Assembly: GCA_964437215.1 (NCBI GenBank)
Contig: CAYTFZ010000019.1
Span: 1-33,568, forward strand
Direction of reading: 5' to 3'
From: JAAYAN01 sp964437215
Lineage (GTDB): Bacteria; Bacteroidota; Ignavibacteria; Ignavibacteriales; Melioribacteraceae
Length of the DNA stretch: 33,568 bases
Part shown: in pieces, positions 24,828 to 32,893 of the stretch
How the letters are laid out: every line of letters begins with the position of its first letter
How positions within the stretch are numbered: the stretch's first letter is position 1
Position numbers and translations under genes: made by a program
The notes under the pieces: generated by a model
The model's input: only the letters and a program-made list of their open reading frames with translations
Told to the model about the DNA's origin: nothing
Databases searched by the model: none

Positions 24828-25355
24828 TCAATAAGGGACTTTCATTCCTTGATAAAATTCCGGAACAAGATAATCCTTGCGAAGCGGATAACCTTCCCAA
24901 TCATCAGGAAGAAGAATTCTGCGCAAGTCAGGATGATCAATAAATTTAATTCCAAACATATCATAAGCTTCGCGTTCGTGCCAGTCGGCGCATTTCCAAA
25001 CACTTTCAACAGAATATGTTTCCGGATTATCGCGAGGTACAGAGATTTTCAACGTAATTTTATGGCGAAGTTTTATTGAATTCAAGCTGTAATAAATGCT
25101 TAATGTTCCGCCGTTTATTGTTTCAATATCTCTTTCATCTTTAACTTTTTCACCGTTTGCGTCGTCAACCGCACTTAAACACATAAGCGAATCGAAAGAT
25201 AAAGATTTATCATAATATAAAAAAATACAGATCTCTTTTATTTTTAAAGGATTTACAGATACTATCGCATCAAGTGGCTGAGCGGGTTTAAGCTCTAAAA
25301 TATCTTCGCCGAATTTGCTTTTAAGCATTTCAAAAATTTCTTCAGGAGTTTTCAT
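24828..25355 (-). CDS. nuoC: Complex I, subunit C
   Basis: This 175-residue peripheral subunit has the 30-kDa signature WKCADWHEREAYDMFGIKFIDHPDLRRILLPDDWEGYPLRKDY near residues 120-162. It packs against NuoD and has no cofactor. The stop codon at 24830-24828 falls exactly at the gap edge, but the C-terminal GMKVPY is a plausible natural end. Its start overlaps the nuoB stop by 4 bases (ATGA). Confidence 0.95.
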   Translation of the reverse strand: MKTPEEIFEMLKSKFGEDILELKPAQPLDAIVSVNPLKIKEICIFLYYDKSLSFDSLMCLSAVDDANGEKVKDERDIETINGGTLSIYYSLNSIKLRHKITLKISVPRDNPETYSVESVWKCADWHEREAYDMFGIKFIDHPDLRRILLPDDWEGYPLRKDYLVPEFYQGMKVPY

Positions 25356-25843
25356 AATGTCTTTTTAACCAAAGATTCATTTCTTATTTTATCCTGCAGT
25401 TTCAGTAATCCTTCTAAAAGTGCTTCAGGGCGCGGAGGGCATCCGGGAACGTAAACATCAACAGGGATTACTCTGTCAATTCCTTTAAGAACATGGTACC
25501 CGTGTTCCCAATAAGGACCGCCGCAATTTGAACAGCTTCCCATAGAAATAATATATTTAGGATCGGGCATCTGTTCGTATATTCTTTTAATTCTTGTAGC
25601 CATTTTAAGCGTAACTGTTCCGGAAATAATAATTATGTCAGCCTGACGAGGCGAAGGACGAGGAATAACACCGAATCGGTCAAAATCGTAATGCGATGCA
25701 GATGTTGCCATCATTTCAATTGCACAGCATGCAAGACCGAAACTTAACTGCCAAAGCGAAGAAAGCCTTGCCCAGTTAAAAATGTCTTCAGCTGTAGCAA
25801 TAACAATATTGCTGTCCGAAAATTCTTTATCTAATAATCCCAT
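25352..25843 (-). CDS. nuoB: Complex I, subunit B (cluster N2)
   Basis: NuoB carries the terminal [4Fe-4S] cluster N2, which hands electrons to quinone. The ligands are the vicinal Cys39-Cys40 (GLACCAIEMM), Cys104 (MGSCSNCGGPYW) and Cys135 (VPGCPPRPE). Cys107 is an additional cysteine beside the third ligand. The RFGVIPRPSPRQADI block is typical. At 163 residues it is of normal length. It starts 30 bases after nuoA and overlaps nuoC by 4 bases. Confidence 0.97.
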   Translation of the reverse strand: MGLLDKEFSDSNIVIATAEDIFNWARLSSLWQLSFGLACCAIEMMATSASHYDFDRFGVIPRPSPRQADIIIISGTVTLKMATRIKRIYEQMPDPKYIISMGSCSNCGGPYWEHGYHVLKGIDRVIPVDVYVPGCPPRPEALLEGLLKLQDKIRNESLVKKTL

Positions 25844-25873
25844 TATAAACAGTTATTAAGTAGTAAATAAAAT

Positions 25874-26272
25874 TTAATTATTTTCTTTTATAATTATAGG
25901 TGGAGAAATTTTTGGACGTTCCCAGTTAAGATCTCCTTTTTTCCATTCGTAAGCCATCCCAATACCTAAAAGTATGAGGAAAATTGCTCCTACAGAAAAA
26001 CCGAATACTCCGTAAGTTTTATAAATAAGAGCCCAAGGGAAAAGGAGAACAACTTCAACATCGAAAATTAAAAAAATAAGCGCAATAACAAAAAATCTGA
26101 TGTTGAATTTAACCCAAGGAGTTCCTTCGGCATTTTCTCCGCATTCGTAAACTTTCAGTTTCTCGGTTGTAGGTCTTTTAGGTCTTATCAGTTTTGCAGC
26201 AAATACAGATATTACAACAAAAACTAATGATAAAACAATAAATACAAATATTTTTCCAAACTCTGTTAGCAT
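25874..26272 (-). CDS. nuoA: Complex I, subunit A
   Basis: This 132-residue protein with three membrane helices is the first gene of the nuo operon. Conserved blocks are KLKVYECGENAEGTPWVKFNIRFFVIALIFLIFDVEVVLLFPWA, with the invariant Cys, Glu-Gly and Phe-Asp-Val-Glu positions. In complex I the loop holding the Cys moves at the quinone site. The upstream 187 bases contain a candidate promoter with a palindrome between its -35 and -10 elements, and then the divergent T9SS cargo gene. Confidence 0.96.
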   Translation of the reverse strand: MLTEFGKIFVFIVLSLVFVVISVFAAKLIRPKRPTTEKLKVYECGENAEGTPWVKFNIRFFVIALIFLIFDVEVVLLFPWALIYKTYGVFGFSVGAIFLILLGIGMAYEWKKGDLNWERPKISPPIIIKENN

Positions 26273-26297
26273 ATACTTCTAAAATTTTGACGGAAAC

Positions 26298-26324
26298 ATA
26301 ATAATAAGTACTTATTAAAGTCAA
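26298..26324 (-). promoter_or_regulatory. Candidate nuo promoter with overlapping palindrome
   Basis: On the minus strand, TTGACT (26324-26319) and TATTAT (26303-26298) are separated by 15 bases, 26 bases upstream of the nuoA ATG. A perfect 16-bp palindrome (26302-26317, TAATAAGTACTTATTA) fills the spacer and touches the -10 box; a further AATAAGTA half-site lies at 26333-26340. The position is that of a repressor or redox-regulator operator. The short spacer and unknown promoter consensus of this lineage make this tentative. Confidence 0.4.
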
Positions 26325-26346
26325 ACCGCATAAATAAGTATCGATT

Positions 26347-26371
26347 TCTTAGTGTAAAAAGAACACTAAGA
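26347..26371. repeat. Perfect 9-bp inverted repeat between nuoA and the divergent gene
   Basis: Arms TCTTAGTGT (26347-26355) and ACACTAAGA (26363-26371) are perfectly complementary around the seven-base loop AAAAAGA. It lies midway in the divergent intergenic region, where it could be an operator for either gene or a transcribed hairpin; no T-run follows, so it is not a typical terminator. Confidence 0.5.
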
Positions 26372-26459
26372 CGGCATTAGAAGAATATCATAAAATATCC
26401 ATTTATATTTAATAAAAGTTTATTAAAATTGCATATTCAAAAAAGAGGGAAAAGAATTT

Positions 26460-27683
26460 ATGTTATTCAAAAAGTTTTTAACATTTTATTTTATAGGAAT
26501 GAGCTTTGCTCAGATTGATTCATCTTTTAGTATAAAAATTGAAACCGATAGTATAATAACTGATCCGGTAATAAATCCATACAAACCAAAACCAAAAATT
26601 ATTTTTGAAAACAGCACTATTAATGCAGTTTACAAGTTAAACGAAGGAGGCTATGAAAGAATAGAGCATTCTTTTGTTGATATTACAGTTAAAAGTAAAC
26701 AACTGGATGTTGTTAAGTACTATGTTGATGCCTGCTCGCAAAGACCTGCTGCTGACTCGGCGTTTATGATTTACGACGGTGATGAGAAAAAAACTGTTAG
26801 AGTGTTGTTTAATTCTACCGGTCGCGAAGGTATTATCGATTACACAATATATCCAAATTTTCCTGTTATAAGAATTGATTATATAAAATACGATTATGGA
26901 AGTTGGGCAAATATTGTTGACCGTGTTTCTTTGGGTTACAGAAAGCCTTATCTATTCGGACAGGAAGATTACATAAGAGATTTGCAGTATAATCCACAAA
27001 GTTTTTGGAATACATACGACGAACCTTATATTAATACAGATCCGGCTGACGGCGGTTCGCTGAATTATAACGGATATTGTATAATGGCTTATGGCGACAC
27101 CACATTATTCCCGGTAGTGTTTGGAAGAGTAATTCCGTTTTTTGTACAAAATGAAAAGGGCGGAATAAAAATACTAAAACTGCTTGATGACGGGTTCGAG
27201 CCATATCCCTCAACCGGCAACAATACTGCTAATAGAAAACAATTTACAAGCTATATTTATTTAGTTGATATAGGAGCTATAAACGCAATTGAAACTGGAA
27301 AAAATATAGTTGATAATCATCTTAAATATGATGCGCCATTTAATACGGAATTGGTTGATGTTAAAAAAACTCAAGAAAATAATAACCCGGACAATTTTTC
27401 ACTTGAACAAAATTACCCGAATCCGTTTAATCCGAGTACAATGATTAAATATTCAATTCCTGTTACTTTGTCACCCGTAACTGTGTCACTAAAAGTTTTC
27501 AACCTCCTCGGTCAGGAAGTAGCAACCCTTGTAAACCAGCAGCAGCCAGCAGGAAATTACGAAGTGAAGTTCGATGCATCAAACCTGCCTGCCGGCAGGC
27601 ACGGTCTCGCATCAGGTGTATATATTTATAGGATTCAAGCCGGTGAATTTACTGCCTCGAAGAAACTGATGATTCTCAAGTAA
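26460..27683 (+). CDS. T9SS cargo protein, complete paralogue of the gene at 7819
   Basis: The 407-residue protein has a signal peptide (residues 1-17, ending SFA before Gln-Ile-Asp). Residues 40-285 form a domain shared with the product of 7819-8790 (here FGQEDYIRDLQYNP, DGGSLNYNGY, FGRVIPFFVQNEKGG, STGNNTANRKQ). I cannot name the domain; the aspartate-rich, aromatic character suits an extracellular beta protein. A T9SS type A sorting domain follows from about 311 (QNYPNPFNPSTMIKYSIP to KKLMILK). Within it, residues 377-383 (PAGRHGL) are an insertion encoded by a palindromic sequence. AGAGGG precedes the ATG at some distance. The gene stands alone, divergent from nuoA. Confidence 0.85.
   Translation: MLFKKFLTFYFIGMSFAQIDSSFSIKIETDSIITDPVINPYKPKPKIIFENSTINAVYKLNEGGYERIEHSFVDITVKSKQLDVVKYYVDACSQRPAADSAFMIYDGDEKKTVRVLFNSTGREGIIDYTIYPNFPVIRIDYIKYDYGSWANIVDRVSLGYRKPYLFGQEDYIRDLQYNPQSFWNTYDEPYINTDPADGGSLNYNGYCIMAYGDTTLFPVVFGRVIPFFVQNEKGGIKILKLLDDGFEPYPSTGNNTANRKQFTSYIYLVDIGAINAIETGKNIVDNHLKYDAPFNTELVDVKKTQENNNPDNFSLEQNYPNPFNPSTMIKYSIPVTLSPVTVSLKVFNLLGQEVATLVNQQQPAGNYEVKFDASNLPAGRHGLASGVYIYRIQAGEFTASKKLMILK
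27584..27604 (+). repeat. GC-rich palindromic insertion within the sorting-domain coding sequence
   Basis: The 16 bases 27586-27601 (TGCCTGCCGGCAGGCA) are a perfect palindrome in an otherwise AT-rich gene. The surrounding 21 bases stay in frame and add about seven residues between Asn and Ala-Ser-Gly-Val-Tyr compared with the sorting domain at 8790, which reads straight through at this point. Related arms occur at 27898-27941, outside any gene. Confidence 0.7.
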
Positions 27684-27860
27684 TTACTTCAAAATATTAT
27701 TTGTATCCATGGATTTATCTTATTAACCGGAAATAAATAAAATTTAATTGAAGGTAAAAAACAAGAATTATAATAACCTGAGTTAGATATAAAAAAAAAC
27801 GGTCTCTTAATTTCTTGCAGCCTTTTATTAAATATAGTTATTTGGTTATATATTTTAATA

Positions 27861-27889
27861 CAAGAGTAATAAAAAGAGTAAGAGTAAGT
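27861..27889 (+). repeat. Purine-rich dispersed repeat, copy 1
   Basis: The sequence consists of GAGTAA and AAGAGTAAGA units. Similar text recurs at 28140-28174 on the same strand and at 33388-33420 on the other strand, all in non-coding DNA. Confidence 0.5.
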
Positions 27890-27897
27890 TTCAAGAG

Positions 27898-27941
27898 CCT
27901 GCCTGCCAGTCAAAAGCCTGGTTTTTAAATCGGTAGGCAGG
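27898..27941. repeat. Inverted repeat with CCTGCCTGCC arms
   Basis: The arm CCTGCCTGCC (27898-27907) pairs with GGTAGGCAGG (27932-27941) at ten positions, one of them a G-T wobble, across a 24-base loop. The left arm equals the left part of the palindrome inside the sorting-domain gene 294 bases upstream, so both probably belong to one small repeat family. Confidence 0.6.
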
Positions 27942-28006
27942 TAAGAAAAGGCAAAAACCTGAAATATGCGTAGTGTCCAACGTTTGTTCCCTCTTGAGAG
28001 AGCCTG

Positions 28007-28027
28007 TCCCGATGGTTTATATCGGGA
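28007..28027. repeat. Hairpin TCCCGAT / ATCGGGA
   Basis: Seven-base arms 28007-28013 and 28021-28027 are perfectly complementary around a seven-base loop. CCTGTCCCG, which begins the left arm, recurs at 33436-33444 near the window end. No T-run follows, so it looks like a dispersed element rather than a terminator. Confidence 0.5.
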
Positions 28028-28139
28028 GGATTAAGGGGTGTGTTAAAACCAAAATTATATTGAGAAATTCAGTTGTGTCAGGTGTTGCGACTTTGATCCG
28101 TTTTTAATTCTGTTCGCAGCTAACAAAAAAGCGGGAAAG

Positions 28140-28174
28140 ACGAGAATATGATTAAGATTAAGAAAAAACTAAAG
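28140..28174 (+). repeat. Purine-rich dispersed repeat, copy 2
   Basis: It begins ACGAG, continues through TATGATTAAG and ATTAAG, and ends with AACTAAAG. It aligns with the reverse complement of 33388-33420 (ACGAGTAAGAGTATGATTAG and onward), allowing for short gaps. Confidence 0.5.
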
Positions 28175-28233
28175 ACCTAAACCCCTGATTTTACTTAAAA
28201 CTTATAACTGAGAACTTAGAACCGTATCCCCGT

Positions 28234-29307
28234 TTACCAGCTTCCTTTTTTCATAAAAGAGAAAACATAGTTTGTTATAAGATTAAGCTCGTAAATTACT
28301 TGAAGTCCTAACATTTCCGGAAAATTAAAATTATAACTGAACCTTTTTTGGATTACAGAGCATAGCAGAATATCAGCTGAAAATTTAAGTGCTGGAAGTA
28401 CAAGCGCTAAAGGATAAAAAAGCGCGGCACATAAAAAAATAAAGGCACTTAAATTTAATAAATGCCATAAACCAAGAATTATTTTATGCTTTAATAAATA
28501 GTAATTTGATGTTGAAGTATGTCTTGCTTTCTGATTAAAATAATCCTTAAAGGTTGATTTTGTCTCCGAAAAAACCATCGATCCTTTTTCGGCAAAACAT
28601 CCTATACGGGCGCCCGCTTTTACAGCTTCGCGGATAAAAAGATCATCATCGCCGCTAAGTGTATCGGTTGTGTTTTTATAACCGTTAATTTTATTGTAAA
28701 GCGACTTTGTATATCCAAAACTCCGTGCGGCGGCAGAATAGGGAAGATTTGCATTGCACAAAGCAAAAGTTAAAATGCTGCTTCTCAGGTTTTCAAAACG
28801 TGCAATTTTATTTACAAAAGAATTCCCTTCTAAAAAAGGAGCTGCTCCGAATACGGCATCATAACCTTGCGAAAATTTACAGGCAAAAGATTTAATCCAA
28901 TTTGGTTCGGGACGGCAATCGGCATCTGTAATAAGAATATATTCAAACTTCGCAATTGCCGCTCCTGCTTCCAGAGCGCCTTTCTTGCCGGGGAGCTTTT
29001 TCTCTTTTGCCGAAACCACTTTAATATTGCTTCTGTTTTTTATTTGAGCGGTCAGCCATTCAAGCGAGCCGTCATCCGAATTATCATCCGAAATAATAAT
29101 TTCGTATTTGTCTTCAGGATAATCCAGCCTGCCGAGCGAATCAAGTAATCCCTGCAGGTTTTTAATTTCGTTTTTAGCAGCTACGACTATCGAAAAACCA
29201 GGATTATTTACATTACAGCCGCACTTTTTATCTTCTTTAATAAGAAAGAAAAAAAGAAAAAGATTTACTGAAATTATTACAAGAGCTGTTAAAAAAATGA
29301 GTATCAT
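28234..29307 (-). CDS. Membrane-bound family 2 glycosyltransferase
   Basis: This 357-residue protein starts with a membrane helix (residues 2-23) and then a GT-A fold: FSIVVAAKNEIKNLQGLLDSL, EIIISDDNSDDGS, the metal-binding TDAD at 127-130, the acceptor-site acidic cluster SGDDD at 218-222, and QKARHT at 259-264, which corresponds to the QxxRW motif of processive enzymes but lacks the Trp. Two or three further hydrophobic segments follow from about 275. Such proteins add sugars to lipids or to extracellular polysaccharide on the cytoplasmic face. No neighbouring sugar or polymer genes are present to suggest the product. No clear ribosome binding site precedes the ATG, and it is divergent from the large outer-membrane protein gene. 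Confidence 0.88.
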   Translation of the reverse strand: MILIFLTALVIISVNLFLFFFLIKEDKKCGCNVNNPGFSIVVAAKNEIKNLQGLLDSLGRLDYPEDKYEIIISDDNSDDGSLEWLTAQIKNRSNIKVVSAKEKKLPGKKGALEAGAAIAKFEYILITDADCRPEPNWIKSFACKFSQGYDAVFGAAPFLEGNSFVNKIARFENLRSSILTFALCNANLPYSAAARSFGYTKSLYNKINGYKNTTDTLSGDDDLFIREAVKAGARIGCFAEKGSMVFSETKSTFKDYFNQKARHTSTSNYYLLKHKIILGLWHLLNLSAFIFLCAALFYPLALVLPALKFSADILLCSVIQKRFSYNFNFPEMLGLQVIYELNLITNYVFSFMKKGSW

Positions 29308-29401
29308 AACTGAAAATTACAAATAAATTTAATATTTCTCGATTTTTATCTTCCGGCAGATGAATATTTATCCTTGAATAAAACAGCTAATCCGATTAGA
29401 T

Positions 29402-32400
29402 TTGTTTTTCAAAAATACTCTCGAATTATTGAAATCTGATATCATCAAAATATTCTTGCTTTTCATCATTATTCCGGTCATCGAACTGAATGCGCAGATC
29501 GGGGCAGTCCGGAAGTCGGTGTGTGATACTTTCCTTGTCAGCCTGAACAATTCATACAAAATATCGGAGTTCACAATTATCCAAAATTCTGAAATTGTAA
29601 AACTTAACAGCAATATTTTGGGAAAACCGGATTATTCAATTGATTATTCATCCGGCATAATGAAAATATCAGATTCGTTAAAAATCTCGCTTTTGGATAC
29701 AATTTCTGTCTGTTATTTAGCTTATAACCTTAATTTAAGAAAAGAATACAGAAACCGGCAGCTTGTAATTCAATATGACGATTATTTTAAAGATACCCTT
29801 TCTGTAAGCAAAACAGTAAATCAGCCTATAAATTCCGAAACTGTATTCGGTCCGGGAATTCAGAAAAGCGGATCGATTATACGCGGATTTACAGTGGGAA
29901 ATACAAAAGATATGACGGTAAATTCCGGACTCCGGTTACAGATGTCGGGCAAACTTACTGATGATATTGAAATTGTTGCAGCATTGACGGATGAAAACAC
30001 GCCAATCCAGCCCGAAGGAAACACCGAAAGACTTGATGAACTTGATAAAGTTTTTATTGAGGTGAGGCACCCGAATGTAACAGGAACTTTTGGCGATTTC
30101 GATTACAAAGGCGGTTCGGGAGAATTCGGCAAAATTGACAGAAAGCTGCAGGGATTAAAAGGAGAATTTTTTTATTACGGACAAAATGCGGCAGTTGCAT
30201 TTGCTTCTTCGAAAGGGAAATTTACTGTAAATAAATTTAACGGCACTGATGGAAATCAAGGTCCTTACCGACTTTATGGTGAGAATAACGAAAGGAACAT
30301 TATTGTAATTGCAGGGAGCGAAAAGGTCTTTTTGAACGGGGAAGAATTGCGGCGCGGAGAAGGTAACGATTACACAATTGAATATTCGAACGCCGAAATT
30401 ATTTTTACTCCAAAGCGGATGATTACCTCGGCTTCGCGTATAAGTGTTGACTTTGAATATTCCGATAGAAAATTTACGAGAGATTTTTTCGGAGCAAACT
30501 TAAATACTTCGATGCTCGATGATAAACTCACTTTTAAAGTAAATTATTACAGAGAAGGCGACGATGAAAAAAGTCCTATAGATCTTTCGCTTACAGAAGA
30601 TGATATTAAAATTCTAGAAAAAGCGGGAGATAACCCCGAACTTGCATTTGTAAGCGGAGCCGAACTTGCTCCTTTGGATACGGTTACAGGAAGAAGAAAA
30701 GGCATTTACACAAAAATTGATACAGTAATTAATAATTCAGCATATACTTATTATGCTTACAAGCCCGGTGAAATTACTTCGGAATATATTGTTGTGTTCA
30801 GTTATACCGGTCTTGGAAAAGGAGATTACAGAAAGGAAAGTCTGGGCAATTATAAATTTGCCGGCATTGGCGGAGGAAGTTATATGCCGATAAGAACTTT
30901 GCCGCTGCCTCAGCTAAAGCAAACCGCTAACATTGCAGCGGGATTAGAAATAATGGAAGGATTGAAATTAGATATTGAAATGGCTGGAAGCTCATTCGAT
31001 AAAAACAGGTTATCTTCGGCGGATGATAAAGATAATAACGGATATGCCCGCAATATTTCAATTAATCTCAGTCCTAAAGATATTGGAGCGGGTAAATTAG
31101 GATTTAATTTACGCGACCGTTTTGTTGAAGAACGATTTTCTTCTGCGGACAGATTTAATAATGTTGAATTCGAAAGAGACTATAACACTTCGGGAAGCGG
31201 CAGCGGAAATGAAATTCTTCGGGAAGCGGGAGTAAAATATCTTCCGTTCGACTCGGTATTAGTAAATGGAAATTATGGCTTTTATAAAAAAGGCAGCAGT
31301 TTCAGATCGGATAGATATACGGTTAATTCCGAAATGAAAAGATTGGGCTTTGATGCGAAATACTCCTTGGATTATGTAAAAAGCAAAAGCAGTTTTATGA
31401 ATTCGAAGTGGGCAAAGCAGGAAGCCGAATTGAGTTACGACTGGAGCGGATTATTCCCTGGAGTAAATTATTACTTTGAAGATAAAAGAGACAGAGCGAA
31501 CAACAACTGGGCATTAACAGACGGGAGTTTAAAATATACCGAGATAACTCCCTTTATCCGTTCCGAAAATTTCGGCGGAATTGCATTTGAGCTGAAATAC
31601 TCGATGCGTCAGGAATTTTTTCCGTTCGAAGGAATTATGGAAAAAGAATCGGATGCCGAAACAAAAAGCCTTACGATGGATTACCCGGGAAATAGAAATT
31701 TCAGTACGTCCTTAGATATGGCATTCCGGAAAAAAAATGTGACCGATAAATTTAAGCTGCTCGGTTATTCCGATAACGAAACAATACTTGTCCGCTCGCG
31801 CTCGCGCGCAAATGCTTTTGATAACTTTGCTTATGGAGATTTTTTCTACGAAGTATCCACTCAAAAAACCGCCCGGCTCGAAAAAGTTTTCCTGCGGGTT
31901 GAAGAAGGTACGGGAAATTACATATATCTTGGCGACCTGAATAATAACGGTCTGCCCGACGAAAATGAATTTGAGCAGACAATTTACGAAGGGGATTATA
32001 TTTTAACAGTTCTGCCGACTGATGAGTTATATCCTGTTATCGATCTAAAAATGAATACGCGGTTTCAGCTTGAATTTTCTAAGTTATTCGGAAAATTTTC
32101 TCCGATGCAAAAATATCTTGGACCGCTGACAACGGAAACTCTTTGGAGAATTGAAGAAAACAGCAAAGAACCCAAAATAAGCAAAATATATCTGCTAAAC
32201 TTTTCTTCATTTCTTAACGAAACAACTACAATCCGCGGATCAAATCTTTTTCAGCAGGATGTTTTTTTATTCAAAAATGAAAGAGATTTTTCGGCGCGTT
32301 TAAGATTTATTGAAAGAAGAAATATGAACGTTTACAGTGCCGGTCTGGAAAAAGGGTATTTCAGAGAGCAGGGATTAAAAATTCAGACGAAATTAATTAA

Positions 32401-32881
32401 TGAAATATCTAATCAAAGTGAATATATACGGCAGACTGATAAAGTAAATGCACCGCTGTCATCGGGAAGAGCGCGGCTTGTAAGTAATGAGGAAATAAAC
32501 ACGGACTTTTCGTACAGACCATTTAAAATAGTTGAAATAGGCTTTAAGTTTATTGTTGGAAAAACCGAGGACAAGTTCCCCGAAAAACCGACTGAAATAA
32601 ATACAAATTCGCAGATTGTGAGGGTGAATATCAGCTTTGCCGGCAGCGGAAGGCTTCGTGTTGAAGGAGAACGGCACGAATTGAATGCAAGCACAAAAGC
32701 AAATTACATTCCGTTTGAAGTTACAAAAGGAAACCAGCTCGGGAAAAATTACGTATGGCGTTTAATGTTCGATTACCGCATTGCCGAAAATCTTCAAACA
32801 AGCGTTAACTATAACGGAAGACTTTTAGGACAAAGCAGCGTAATTCATATAATGAAAGCCGAAGTAAGAGCATTCTTTTAA
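29402..32881 (+). CDS. Very large predicted outer-membrane beta-barrel protein
   Basis: This 1159-residue protein has a hydrophobic leader (about residues 14-31, ending ELNA before Gln-Ile-Gly), then GPGIQKSGSIIRGFTVG, LRLQMSGKLTDDIEIVAALTDENTPIQPEGNTERLDELDKVFIEV and a long series of alternating, aromatic-rich strands ending in the terminal Phe-Phe typical of barrel proteins. I recognise this block pattern from large uncharacterised envelope proteins of Bacteroidota and relatives, but have no function for it. GDLNNNGLPDENEFE near residue 842 looks like a calcium-binding loop. The start is a TTG; no ATG exists before the leader, the frame is open upstream only to 29378, and no strong ribosome binding site is seen, so the start is uncertain. 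The Nudix gene follows 12 bases later. Confidence 0.75.
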   Translation: MFFKNTLELLKSDIIKIFLLFIIIPVIELNAQIGAVRKSVCDTFLVSLNNSYKISEFTIIQNSEIVKLNSNILGKPDYSIDYSSGIMKISDSLKISLLDTISVCYLAYNLNLRKEYRNRQLVIQYDDYFKDTLSVSKTVNQPINSETVFGPGIQKSGSIIRGFTVGNTKDMTVNSGLRLQMSGKLTDDIEIVAALTDENTPIQPEGNTERLDELDKVFIEVRHPNVTGTFGDFDYKGGSGEFGKIDRKLQGLKGEFFYYGQNAAVAFASSKGKFTVNKFNGTDGNQGPYRLYGENNERNIIVIAGSEKVFLNGEELRRGEGNDYTIEYSNAEIIFTPKRMITSASRISVDFEYSDRKFTRDFFGANLNTSMLDDKLTFKVNYYREGDDEKSPIDLSLTEDDIKILEKAGDNPELAFVSGAELAPLDTVTGRRKGIYTKIDTVINNSAYTYYAYKPGEITSEYIVVFSYTGLGKGDYRKESLGNYKFAGIGGGSYMPIRTLPLPQLKQTANIAAGLEIMEGLKLDIEMAGSSFDKNRLSSADDKDNNGYARNISINLSPKDIGAGKLGFNLRDRFVEERFSSADRFNNVEFERDYNTSGSGSGNEILREAGVKYLPFDSVLVNGNYGFYKKGSSFRSDRYTVNSEMKRLGFDAKYSLDYVKSKSSFMNSKWAKQEAELSYDWSGLFPGVNYYFEDKRDRANNNWALTDGSLKYTEITPFIRSENFGGIAFELKYSMRQEFFPFEGIMEKESDAETKSLTMDYPGNRNFSTSLDMAFRKKNVTDKFKLLGYSDNETILVRSRSRANAFDNFAYGDFFYEVSTQKTARLEKVFLRVEEGTGNYIYLGDLNNNGLPDENEFEQTIYEGDYILTVLPTDELYPVIDLKMNTRFQLEFSKLFGKFSPMQKYLGPLTTETLWRIEENSKEPKISKIYLLNFSSFLNETTTIRGSNLFQQDVFLFKNERDFSARLRFIERRNMNVYSAGLEKGYFREQGLKIQTKLINEISNQSEYIRQTDKVNAPLSSGRARLVSNEEINTDFSYRPFKIVEIGFKFIVGKTEDKFPEKPTEINTNSQIVRVNISFAGSGRLRVEGERHELNASTKANYIPFEVTKGNQLGKNYVWRLMFDYRIAENLQTSVNYNGRLLGQSSVIHIMKAEVRAFF

Positions 32882-32893
32882 GATGGAGATAAA

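Larger units (their letters stand above)
27684..28233. other. Gene-free stretch made of short repeats
   Basis: No supported gene lies in these 550 bases; a 74-codon frame on the minus strand (27913-27689) has no family resemblance or ribosome binding site. The stretch holds a purine-rich repeat at 27861-27889, an inverted repeat at 27898-27941, a hairpin at 28007-28027, another copy of the purine-rich repeat at 28140-28174, and a degenerate direct repeat of AACTTAGAAC-like units at 28193-28222. Confidence 0.7.

Noticed and set aside
27689..27913. Minus-strand frame of 74 codons after the T9SS gene
   Set aside because: It crosses the inverted repeat, has no ribosome binding site and a composition typical of translated AT-rich spacer.
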